Source of the DNA: an uncultured Aquimarina sp.
Lineage (GTDB): Bacteria; Bacteroidota; Bacteroidia; Flavobacteriales; Flavobacteriaceae
Assembly (NCBI GenBank): GCA_947498935.1
Contig: CANMMM010000010.1
Coordinates: 1-64,000, forward strand
Reading direction: 5' to 3'
DNA: 64,000 nucleotides
Below, piece by piece: positions 36,228 through 43,641 of this stretch; within the stretch, counting starts at the first letter, position 1; the number at the start of each line of letters is the position of its first letter. The notes beneath the pieces are model-generated. The model made no database searches. It had not been told where the DNA came from and was given only the letters and a program-made list of their open reading frames with translations. The translations under genes and the position numbers were made by a program.

Positions 36228-36848
36228 TTATTTAGGCACAGTGTTTGATTTTATCAAATAATTTTCTATTAATAATCCATGTGGATTTTTTTCTGTTCGA
36301 GATACATTATGCAGTTCAAAAGTAGCTACAATAGGATCTACACTTTCTTTATCTTGATCTGTACGCTTTACCTTTAGCATACCGTATAATTCACACTGAT
36401 ATGGGATTGCACGATCATTAACTGCGATCGAATCAATGGCGATTTCTTGAGTAAGGTTTTGAGTATCTATCTTAGAGAAATGACCTTGCGCTTTTAAAGA
36501 AAGGTACATTTGCTTTCCTGAATCTCCTATCAAATAGAGCGCCTCATTAATACTACGCTCATAATTAAACTGATCTATATTCCAAAATAATTTGTGAAAT
36601 GTCTTAGCATGATTAATAATTTCAGGAACCCTGTATTGATCTATTTCACTAGCTTTTACTCCCTTTAGCATCGCTGCTTTACCGTCTTCTGTAAGGATAA
36701 AACCTGTTCCTGCTAGTTCTTCGTTAATAGTATACGCCCAGAATAAAGAGCCGACCACTGCAACTACAGTAGTTAACAGACTAACTATCAATGACATTTT
36801 GACCACAAAAAAACTAGAAGGTATATCTTTTAATGATTGTAAGTTCAT
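36228..36848 (-). CDS. traK: TraK-family (VirB8-like) conjugation protein
   Basis: This protein has one N-terminal membrane helix (FVVKMSLIVSLLTTVVAVVG, about 16-37) and a periplasmic VirB8-fold domain. HAKTFHKLFWNID, then ALYLIGDSGKQMYLSL and QEIAIDSIAV, match the Bacteroidota conjugative transposon TraK pattern (FHxLFFxL, AMYLIDDSG). Start at 36848 gives 206 residues, the usual TraK length (207); an upstream ATG at 36887 is unlikely. It should form part of the inner-membrane/periplasmic scaffold. A repeat copy and about 430 bases separate it from the TraE-like gene. Confidence 0.85.
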   Translation of the reverse strand: MNLQSLKDIPSSFFVVKMSLIVSLLTTVVAVVGSLFWAYTINEELAGTGFILTEDGKAAMLKGVKASEIDQYRVPEIINHAKTFHKLFWNIDQFNYERSINEALYLIGDSGKQMYLSLKAQGHFSKIDTQNLTQEIAIDSIAVNDRAIPYQCELYGMLKVKRTDQDKESVDPIVATFELHNVSRTEKNPHGLLIENYLIKSNTVPK

Positions 36849-37012
36849 AAGATTTATTTTATATGCGTTACTCACAGAATAGTACAAACACCTCCGTAAG
36901 TACGCATGAATTAAACATGTATTAATAGTGCAATCTGCCCAAAAAGGAATGTATCAAATAGCGGATACACTTCCTTTTTAGACCATTGCTTTTTGGGGCT
37001 TTTGTGTGCGTT

Positions 37013-37100
37013 GGGCGTTACCACAAGGGTCGGGCTATCCGTTGCAATTCCTCACCCTCCTAAGGTCGGGCTGCGGGATTTACACTGCTATCCCTAACGC
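37013..37100 (-). repeat. Dispersed repeat copy 4, inside the Tra-like cluster
   Basis: Runs GGGCGTTACCACAAGGGTCG ... TATCCCTAACGC, of the copy 2/3/5 type, in inverted orientation. It lies between the TraE-like and TraK-like genes, where nothing else is seen in 36849-37280. Confidence 0.85.
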
Positions 37101-37280
37101 ATTACCAAACAAACTGCCATTTCATTTTCTAAATACGCTCTTACATATACGACATACGATCCCTCTGAGACTACAGCAGACTGTAACTCTGTTCTATAAA
37201 ATAAAACGATAAAGAGGGGAATGAACTGCGCAATAAAGAGAATATACAATAGCAGCATGCTTTGGTTGCGCACTACAAAA

Positions 37281-37601
37281 TTAGGCAGTTAAGAATACGC
37301 CAACAATTAAGTCGATTAAGGCAAAGATGGCTAAACCAATCACAAACTTGATAAAGTTTTTCTGTGCCTGATCATTTCCTTGCATATACTGAATAAAGAT
37401 CAAAAAACCACCTACAATGGCGAATACTGCTACCCCCGCATTTAATGAGGTTTGTACAACTTCCTTCCATTCTTCAATTTTAGCAGATACTTCCTGAGCA
37501 AAGATAGCAGGAGCGTTTAAGAACAATGCACTGATAAACAATGCTAACTTAGTAAATGATTTTTTTCTGTTTTTCGTTACTGTTACATTACAATTTTCCA
37601 T
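37281..37601 (-). CDS. traE: TraE-family (DUF4134, VirB2-like) pilin-like protein
   Basis: This 106-residue protein has a long cleavable or first-helix segment (KLALFISALFLNAPAIFAQE). The mature part has two hydrophobic helices (about 52-73, LNAGVAVFAIVGGFLIFIQY; about 84-103, IKFVIGLAIFALIDLIVGVFL) separated by QGNDQAQKN. This is the VirB2/TrbC two-helix pilin layout and the DUF4134 length. It probably forms the pilus or channel core. Confidence 0.75.
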   Translation of the reverse strand: MENCNVTVTKNRKKSFTKLALFISALFLNAPAIFAQEVSAKIEEWKEVVQTSLNAGVAVFAIVGGFLIFIQYMQGNDQAQKNFIKFVIGLAIFALIDLIVGVFLTA

Positions 37602-37700
37602 AATTCTAATTTTTAGATGTTATTATTTTAGTTATTTAAAAAATTTAAGTTTGATACGCTTTTCAGCCTATCTTATATTAAGAGATAGCAATCTGCTATG

Positions 37701-37982
37701 TTACTTCTTTATAATCATGTCTTTGGGCAGCTTTCTAAAAGAAAAACTTTTCTCTTCGAACTGATATTTGATAAATCGGATCATCGCGCCCTCTTCAGGG
37801 AATTTGTTTTGGATAGACACATATACAATGGCTATGATTGGAAACAATAGCGAAACCCAAAAATGTACAAATACTGTAAATAAAAAGGCTAAGACGGCTC
37901 CGACAATGACTACCACTGCTCCTAAATCAAATCCCATGATAATAGGCTTCTTTTCGAATACTTTGGGGGTATAAAATTTCAT
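37701..37982 (-). CDS. traF: TraF-family (DUF4133, VirB3-like) membrane protein
   Basis: This 93-residue protein has two adjacent membrane helices (about 17-60, containing LGAVVVIVGAVLAFLFTVFV). It then has the VirB3-like cytoplasmic tail: QNKFPEEGAMIRFIKYQFEE and KLPKDMIIKK. Length and layout match Bacteroidota DUF4133/TraF. VirB3-like proteins normally partner the VirB4 ATPase, which is missing here. Confidence 0.7.
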   Translation of the reverse strand: MKFYTPKVFEKKPIIMGFDLGAVVVIVGAVLAFLFTVFVHFWVSLLFPIIAIVYVSIQNKFPEEGAMIRFIKYQFEEKSFSFRKLPKDMIIKK

Positions 37983-38001
37983 CTGACTATTTTTTTAAAT
38001 T

Positions 38002-38898
38002 TTATTTTCTTGATCTTTTAAAAGGTTGTTTAACGACCCAGCCTACACCTTTCAATGCTCCAGAAGCTGCACCTTTTGTAAGCCCAAGTGCTGTAGAGCC
38101 CATTCCACCCCTAAGTTGACTACCAATCCCTTTACCCATTTCACTTCCTTGTGTAACTAGTATATTAGCCAATCTTGGTATCTTTAAAATCGTAAAGATC
38201 AATACTACTTGTAGCGCTACGGATAAGAGTACATTTCCAAAAGTTTGCTCTTTTACAGGTAAAATGATGATGATCATTTTAATGATATTCAATATAGGTG
38301 TCCATAAAAGCACTGATACGAATCCAAAAAACCAATTACTTAACGCTCTTTGATTTCCGATAATGAGTGAAAAAGGAAGTACAAAAATGCCTAGGAGGTA
38401 ATAAATATACTTAGTCATAAATTGCCTAAATATGATATAAAAACCAGATACTGAAGCAATAAAATAAATAACTAAGTGTAAGGTTTCTAATGCTGGATTA
38501 ATTTGTATCACATCATATACTCCTGCTCCTTCTCCTCCTTCTGTCTGAACATGCGTAATACCATCTCTAAAGGCTTTATCAAATCCCACTCCTGAGAAGC
38601 CTGAAATTTGTTTAGTGGTCTCTGCAATCAAATCGGCTAGCAGGCCCATCGGTTTAAATACTAAAATGTCTGTCAGCTCTACATACAAACCGACTGCTGC
38701 TAGTACTAATATGGGTTTAATTAGTACATAAGGATCTAAATTCTCCTGCGGATTACTCATATACAGCATCACCTTATACCCTACATAGATAATCGCTATT
38801 ACTGCTGCAAATGCTTGTAGTGGTCCTGTTACGGTTTCTAGAAACACTTCTAGCTTAGGCCTCAGTACACTGTCAAAACTATTAATTACTCCATCCAT
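38002..38898 (-). CDS. traJ: TraJ-like (VirB6/TrbL-like) polytopic membrane protein
   Basis: This 298-residue protein has several membrane helices: about 25-50 (LQAFAAVIAIIYVGYKVMLY), 60-80, 130-170 and 180-230, with a final Gly-rich, basic tail. The central Trp in LSNWFFGFVSVLLW and the overall plan fit VirB6/TraJ inner-membrane channel proteins. It ends 19 bases before the TraF-like gene. Function inferred from layout and company. Confidence 0.72.
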   Translation of the reverse strand: MDGVINSFDSVLRPKLEVFLETVTGPLQAFAAVIAIIYVGYKVMLYMSNPQENLDPYVLIKPILVLAAVGLYVELTDILVFKPMGLLADLIAETTKQISGFSGVGFDKAFRDGITHVQTEGGEGAGVYDVIQINPALETLHLVIYFIASVSGFYIIFRQFMTKYIYYLLGIFVLPFSLIIGNQRALSNWFFGFVSVLLWTPILNIIKMIIIILPVKEQTFGNVLLSVALQVVLIFTILKIPRLANILVTQGSEMGKGIGSQLRGGMGSTALGLTKGAASGALKGVGWVVKQPFKRSRK

Positions 38899-38902
38899 TT
38901 AT

Positions 38903-39496
38903 CTATTGTTTTATATTAGGTACTAGTATCTTATTTATACTGCCTAAATTCTTTATATTGGTTTCTAACTTTAGTACTTCGCTTCTTACTTCCATGGCAC
39001 GCAACAATACCTTTAAGAATGTTTTATAATTCTGTCCTGCCCCTCCACTGACCAATGTACTAGCGATCAGTGTATCGTAATCGGAGCGTATCGCATCTAT
39101 TTCATCTGCTGCCTTGCGTAGATCTCCCATATACCTCCGTAAGCCATGTCGCAATTTTTTAGGAGTCTCTCCTATCAAATTTCCATTGAGTAGCACAGTA
39201 CGAATCTTACTGTCCGTAAATTCGATAATGGCTATAGTAGCGGCTACTAGTGGCGACTGCCTGATATTAGCTAGTGCATTTCGTTTATCAGACAATTCAT
39301 CTTCTAACGTTCCCATCTCACGATACAGCCCTCTTTGTCTAGTTTTGATCAGTGTCTCTACTCCTAGCTCTACTGCTGTAGTTTGTTTTTGTCTGGCAAC
39401 AACTTTATCTCCAAACCTAACTTTCTGTGCCTGCACTAGCTGTAGCATACTCAGTACTAGTAGCAGCAAACCATATGTTTGATTAATAGGTTTCAT
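38903..39496 (-). CDS. Secreted helical protein of the Tra-like cluster (197 aa)
   Basis: It has a signal peptide (LLLLVLSMLQLVQAQ). The mature part is mainly helical: TAVELGVETLIKTRQRGLYR, LEDELSDKRNALANIRQS, a Gly-rich loop SGGAGQNYK, then MEVRSEVLKLETNIKNL. No named family. It overlaps the preceding gene by 14 bases and lies 4 bases before the TraJ-like gene, so the operon link is strong. VirB5/TraI-like minor pilin or scaffold is possible, as those are also secreted and helical. Confidence 0.72.
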   Translation of the reverse strand: MKPINQTYGLLLLVLSMLQLVQAQKVRFGDKVVARQKQTTAVELGVETLIKTRQRGLYREMGTLEDELSDKRNALANIRQSPLVAATIAIIEFTDSKIRTVLLNGNLIGETPKKLRHGLRRYMGDLRKAADEIDAIRSDYDTLIASTLVSGGAGQNYKTFLKVLLRAMEVRSEVLKLETNIKNLGSINKILVPNIKQ

Positions 39497-39998
39497 TACG
39501 CAAGGTTAAGTTCAGTACATCTTCTACCAGCATCAGCGACAATAAAATTCGTTGTCCCTCGGATACATACACCTCTTTACTAAAATAATGATCTGCCTGC
39601 TCTATGGATAGGCTAAACTTGCGTCTGAACCTATTACGAATGGCCAAATTCTTTAGCGAATTCCCTGTTATAGGATTACTGATAGGGTACCTTTTATTGA
39701 TATAATTGGTACAATCTGATTGAATAAATTCTTTGATCGCTTGGTGTTGTGGTGCAATTGCAGCGACCATTCCTAGTCGTAAATTCTCTTCTGACACGAT
39801 CAACTCTACTGCTTTGAGTGCTGCGAGATTACTAGCTGTAAACACTGATAATTCTCCATTAATTTTTAACAGTCTATCATAGGTAGGGCTAGAGATTCCG
39901 TCTTTTAGAAACGCTGGCACAGGTATTACAATCTGAGCATGTGCTTGACATACAATACCTGCTAGTACTAAGAATAATTTCAATCGTGTTTGCATCAT
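39483..39998 (-). CDS. Secreted protein of the Tra-like cluster (171 aa)
   Basis: Signal peptide LFLVLAGIVCQAHAQ. The mature protein has one Cys (IQSDCTNYINKRYP) and amphipathic helices (SNLAALKAVELIVSEENLRL and SEGQRILLSLMLVEDVLNL). No known family. It overlaps the next gene and lies 4 bases from the previous stop. Part of a run of five adjacent secreted proteins of similar size, perhaps related to each other. Confidence 0.7.
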   Translation of the reverse strand: MMQTRLKLFLVLAGIVCQAHAQIVIPVPAFLKDGISSPTYDRLLKINGELSVFTASNLAALKAVELIVSEENLRLGMVAAIAPQHQAIKEFIQSDCTNYINKRYPISNPITGNSLKNLAIRNRFRRKFSLSIEQADHYFSKEVYVSEGQRILLSLMLVEDVLNLTLRNETY

Positions 39999-40002
39999 TT
40001 CA

Positions 40003-40806
40003 TTATTTTAATTTTTCATCTATCTTCTTAAGTCGGTTACTTCGTTCTAAATTGGCGGCTACCTCATCCATTTGCCCATGTATTTTTTTGAGGGTAATCT
40101 GTATACTATGGTATAAATTGATTCGATCTCCTAATATAACCGATACACTTCCTGCTTGCTTGCGAAGCTCTACCAATAATCGCGTGATAGATTGCTCGAT
40201 TACTGCTAGTGTAGCTTCATTATCTTTTTTTCTAGAATAGCGGATAAAACTTAGTTCTTTATTCGCTTCTGAGAGGATTTCTTGTCGCTCTTTGGCTTGT
40301 CGAATACTCCCCAAAACCCTGTTGATCATCAAAGCACCTCCGTGGTGTATTCCTCGCTCTGTGTACGCTTCCATAAAATCATCTACAGGTTTTCTAATCC
40401 CTCGCTCTACCAATAATGCTCCTACATACGCTGCGGTGGTAAATGCAGAGCCTACACCTGAGTTTTTATCTATTAAAGGCACTCCTACGTTTGAAAACTT
40501 TTGGGTATCAATCCCTTTCTTTTTACTTTGCCTTTCTAGTTTATCATTAACTAATTGCTCCTGACCTTTATCGAGAATGGTCTCATTGATATTCCCTCCT
40601 TCTTTTGCGTCTTTGATCAGTTCATCGATTTTTTTTTGATGCTCCTTTTTGTTGTCTTTTAAGTCATCTTTACGTCGCTCCCTTTCTTGATCCAGTTGCC
40701 TTTCTGTAAGACCTCCTAAATCTTGAGCCATTAATACACTACTACTCAGCAACCAACAACAGATTCCTAACTGTCTTATTTTTTTAAATACACTAGTCTT
40801 TTTCAT
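40003..40806 (-). CDS. Secreted coiled-coil protein of the Tra-like cluster (267 aa)
   Basis: It has a signal peptide (about 1-28, LLSSSVLMAQ), then a highly charged segment (QLDQERERRKDDLKDNKKEH, near 37-58) likely to form a coiled coil or bind a polyanion. A Gly/Ala region near 125-150 (GSAFTTAAYVGALLVERGI) and a long helical C-terminus with charged heptads (ILSEANKELSFIRYSRKKDN) follow. Family unknown. Two bases separate it from the preceding gene. Confidence 0.7.
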   Translation of the reverse strand: MKKTSVFKKIRQLGICCWLLSSSVLMAQDLGGLTERQLDQERERRKDDLKDNKKEHQKKIDELIKDAKEGGNINETILDKGQEQLVNDKLERQSKKKGIDTQKFSNVGVPLIDKNSGVGSAFTTAAYVGALLVERGIRKPVDDFMEAYTERGIHHGGALMINRVLGSIRQAKERQEILSEANKELSFIRYSRKKDNEATLAVIEQSITRLLVELRKQAGSVSVILGDRINLYHSIQITLKKIHGQMDEVAANLERSNRLKKIDEKLK

Positions 40807-40808
40807 AG

Positions 40809-41399
40809 CTATAGAAATATTTTTATGGCTTGTAATAGTTTTAATAATTCTGTTTTATTCTCTACCGCAAATGCTACTGCGGGTAATGAGGCCAATTGTC
40901 TGGCTATCTTATCATTCTTAGAATATTGTCTGATCAGCCGATTGCGCAGTCTATAAATCTCTAGACGGTCTCCATTTTTAATCACTCTATGATCAATACG
41001 AGTTAGAAATAACAACACTGCCTTGTCTAGTGTCATTTGCCTGATATACTCTCTTTTATTATTGGTCATATAAGGCAATTCGTTTGCTGCTACTGCTTCT
41101 GCAGCAATGGCGGTAACTCCTGTATTAAGTTTTTTTATCTCATTGGTAAATAATCCATCGTTACTGTAACGCCTGTAATTCCTATCTAACTGCTGCTTAT
41201 AATGGCGGATCGTATTTCTCATAAAAGAATTGGCCGCTAAATTTCCTGCTATTCGCGTAGCAACAGCTGCATTGATTGCTCCCATTTTTCTTCTCGTATC
41301 CCGATCTTTATTTCTAACATCGATCGTAACGAATTGCGCATGACTCATGCTTATGGATAACAATGTGACCATTGTAGCTATGATAATTTGTGGTTTCAT
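40809..41399 (-). CDS. Secreted protein of the Tra-like cluster (196 aa)
   Basis: Signal peptide MVTLLSISMSHAQ. The mature part is Arg-rich (DVRNKDRDTRRKMGA; YKQQLDRNYRRYSNDGLFT) and helical, with a hydrophobic helix AVLLFLTRIDHRV. No named family. It lies 46 bases after the preceding stop and 2 bases before the coiled-coil gene. Confidence 0.7.
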   Translation of the reverse strand: MKPQIIIATMVTLLSISMSHAQFVTIDVRNKDRDTRRKMGAINAAVATRIAGNLAANSFMRNTIRHYKQQLDRNYRRYSNDGLFTNEIKKLNTGVTAIAAEAVAANELPYMTNNKREYIRQMTLDKAVLLFLTRIDHRVIKNGDRLEIYRLRNRLIRQYSKNDKIARQLASLPAVAFAVENKTELLKLLQAIKIFL

Positions 41400-41445
41400 T
41401 TGGGGACTTTTTTTAGAATTACTGATCTATTACACGAACACTCAT

Positions 41446-41943
41446 TTAGTTGGTCAGCTTAGAGAGTAAACTTCTTTTAGCAGCATCTCTTTTTATCGTA
41501 GCTAGCTCTTTCTCTACGGTATTGGCAATACTGATATATTTCTCTATTACATGTTCTTGCACACCTATATCCATGTTATAAAATGTGGGTACTGTAGCTA
41601 ATCGATAGGCTATAGTATAGGCTTCGTGTAAGAGGTTTACCTGATCATTACACCTTCTTTTTTTGTGCGGAAAAAAATAAGAGCCACAGTGTTTTCTGTA
41701 CGCTAACACGTCTATCGGAATGATACCTATGGCATCTAGTCGCGATCTTCCAGCTTTGATCAGTGCACTGACCGCAGCCACCTTTGCATGATCTGCTGCT
41801 ATTTTTTTAGACTCAGATAGTACTTCCTCTGCCGCTAATCGCTCTCCTTCTGTGATCACACCTGTTACGTAATCATTATAATCAAACTGTGCTTGTGTGG
41901 TGATCGTAGCCAGCAGTATGCAAATGTTGATCCATTGCTTCAT
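41446..41943 (-). CDS. Secreted protein of the Tra-like cluster (165 aa)
   Basis: Signal peptide ICILLATITTQAQ. A helical mature part (GERLAAEEVLSESKKIAADH) has a Cys pair (RKHCGSYFFPHKKRRCND, spaced 15) that could form a disulfide in the periplasm. Family unknown. It starts directly after the TraN-like stop (one base between). Confidence 0.72.
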   Translation of the reverse strand: MKQWINICILLATITTQAQFDYNDYVTGVITEGERLAAEEVLSESKKIAADHAKVAAVSALIKAGRSRLDAIGIIPIDVLAYRKHCGSYFFPHKKRRCNDQVNLLHEAYTIAYRLATVPTFYNMDIGVQEHVIEKYISIANTVEKELATIKRDAAKRSLLSKLTN

Positions 41944-41944
41944 C

Positions 41945-42784
41945 TTACAACTGCTTTGGGGTTAATAATTTCTTTCTTGGAATGTCTACAGAACAGGATC
42001 TTCCGCCATTGATCTCAGAGACATCGATAAACAACTTTTCCTTATCATTAGGGGTAAACTTATCGAAGATAAGAGTGATGGTCTCTTGCCTTCCACCTTC
42101 TACTCTAGTTATATCATTACATACATACCTCGGCTCGATGATTCGCTCTTGGTATACGTAGTCTGCACTAAACTTTTTATTCAATTTGAGGCGTAATAAG
42201 ATTCTGGCAAAATCTAAGTGTATGGTGGCTTGGTTTTCGATCGTGAGACGGATTGCCAGATAATTATTATGATAAAACAACCCTGTCACTTTAAGACGTA
42301 TATCGTCTTTCTTACTGGTGATTTTAGGCATACTAGGCATCGAAGAGATACTCCCACAAAAGGTGTTCAACAATTTTAATGCTTCCTGCTTCTTCTGCGC
42401 TTTGGTTTTTAGGGGGCTTGGACTTGCTTCATCCTTATACATTCTGTGTGTCAGTAAAGAAGGATTGCGATTATAATGAAGTAATATCGAGTAGTAATCG
42501 CCATTTTCTGTAACTACTGTAAGGTTAGATTCTTTGCTAATGGATTCTGATAATGCTTCTCCTGTGTGCTTGATTTTGGCCATAGATCCTATAGTATCTG
42601 CTATAAAATATCGAGACCCTATATCGAGGTATGTAATTTTTTCGCCAAAGATCAGATGCGTTACTTTAATATCAGATACATCCATCCGTTGTGTCTTGAA
42701 CTCTTGGTTGTGTTTTACTTGCTGCCCCCAGTTGATAGCGGGCCATAATGCAAGTACTACAATCAACGCGCTTATATATTTCAT
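41945..42784 (-). CDS. traN: TraN-family (DUF4138, VirB9-like) outer-complex protein
   Basis: This 279-residue protein begins with a signal peptide (MKYISALIVVLALWPAINWG). KVTHLIFGEKITYLDIGSRY and SNLTVVTENGDYYSILLHYN match the VirB9-like core of Bacteroidota TraN (KTTHLIFPxxVKYVDLGSxD; NMTVVTEDGKFYSF). The C-terminal domain has TLIFDKFTPNDKEKLFIDV and ending INGGRSCSVDI, matching the C-terminal end of that family. Two in-frame ATGs lie at 42784 and 42790; I use 42784. It is the first gene of the minus-strand operon and probably spans to the outer membrane. Confidence 0.88.
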   Translation of the reverse strand: MKYISALIVVLALWPAINWGQQVKHNQEFKTQRMDVSDIKVTHLIFGEKITYLDIGSRYFIADTIGSMAKIKHTGEALSESISKESNLTVVTENGDYYSILLHYNRNPSLLTHRMYKDEASPSPLKTKAQKKQEALKLLNTFCGSISSMPSMPKITSKKDDIRLKVTGLFYHNNYLAIRLTIENQATIHLDFARILLRLKLNKKFSADYVYQERIIEPRYVCNDITRVEGGRQETITLIFDKFTPNDKEKLFIDVSEINGGRSCSVDIPRKKLLTPKQL

Positions 42785-42814
42785 TTCCATCTTTTTTCCT
42801 TTTTGTTTACACTT

Positions 42815-42822
42815 CAAAACTA
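42815..42822 (-). promoter_or_regulatory. Candidate -7 box TAGTTTTG for the Tra-like operon
   Basis: On the minus strand TAGTTTTG matches TAnnTTTG, 30 bases before the TraN-like start. No good -33 box was found at the ideal spacing. The remaining upstream sequence to 43314 holds no gene. Confidence 0.4.
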
Positions 42823-43314
42823 CAGCGAAACCAAAGAAAATTAGGAGGCTATGCAACAAGTGGTATGAATTAAGAAATAAGTGTTCTATGTACTGATATA
42901 ATTGCTTTTGGGGAAGTAGCAAAAACACAAGTCCCTAAAATCCCCTAATGATAGAAACCACACAAAAACACACTAAAACCCTGTATATATACACATTACA
43001 CGTTTTTACAACAACACTACTAATCGCTTATCATCTACTATAACAGCAGCGAAATACAACTACTCGCCCTCTTAAAAATTAGTAGATCTCGCACTTTATA
43101 CTACGTGATATAGATCTTATATTTCAGCTGTTTTTATGTAATAGAACTTCGCTATGAGGAGTATCAGCCTGCTATTTTCTAAATGGTAACATAGGCTGAG
43201 GGTACATATAAGAATAGAACGGGTATGAGGTTTTACAGCAGTCATAGATTTTCAAGTGTATACAACGGTTTTAAAAACTAATCTTACTTATTGTACGATA
43301 AAGTATTTTGATTT

Positions 43315-43401
43315 GCGTTAGGGATAGCAATGGAAATCCCACAGCCCGACGCAGGAGGTGCGAGGAATTGGAATGGATAGCCCGACCCTTGGGGAACGCC
43401 C
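43315..43401 (+). repeat. Dispersed repeat copy 5
   Basis: Runs GCGTTAGGGATAGCAATGGA ... GGGGAACGCCC, with CAGCCCGACGCAGGAGGTGC in the middle. Between the Tra-like operon start and the large T9SS gene. Confidence 0.85.
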
Positions 43402-43420
43402 TACATAGAAATAAAAAAAT

Positions 43421-43451
43421 CCAATAAGATACCGTATATGTACCTTATTGG
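43421..43451. terminator. Hairpin next to repeat copy 5
   Basis: CCAATAAGATA pairs with TACCTTATTGG (one G-T pair) over a short loop, with an A-run before it, so it could terminate minus-strand transcripts. Confidence 0.55.
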
Positions 43452-43641
43452 ATTCGTATAAGATGCGCTGCGCAAAGAGCTACCTTCTAAATTAGACTAT
43501 CGAGTGAACTAGAATACAATAATTTAATCACCTAGTACACATTGCATTGCTTTTCACCCTTACTAGTCCTGGGGGGATCGTAAGAAATCTTCAGAATTAG
43601 GGCTTTCTAAGTTATTCCTTACAGCATAGAAGCAACCTCCT

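Noticed and set aside
37006..37212. Open frame across repeat copy 4
   Set aside because: It is encoded by the dispersed repeat and has no protein-like features.
34782..42784. Ordinary conjugative transposon (CTnDOT-like)
   Set aside because: No relaxase, integrase, TraG, coupling protein or attachment sites are seen in the window, and gene order is not that of CTnDOT; a chromosomal system is more likely, though flanking DNA could change this.
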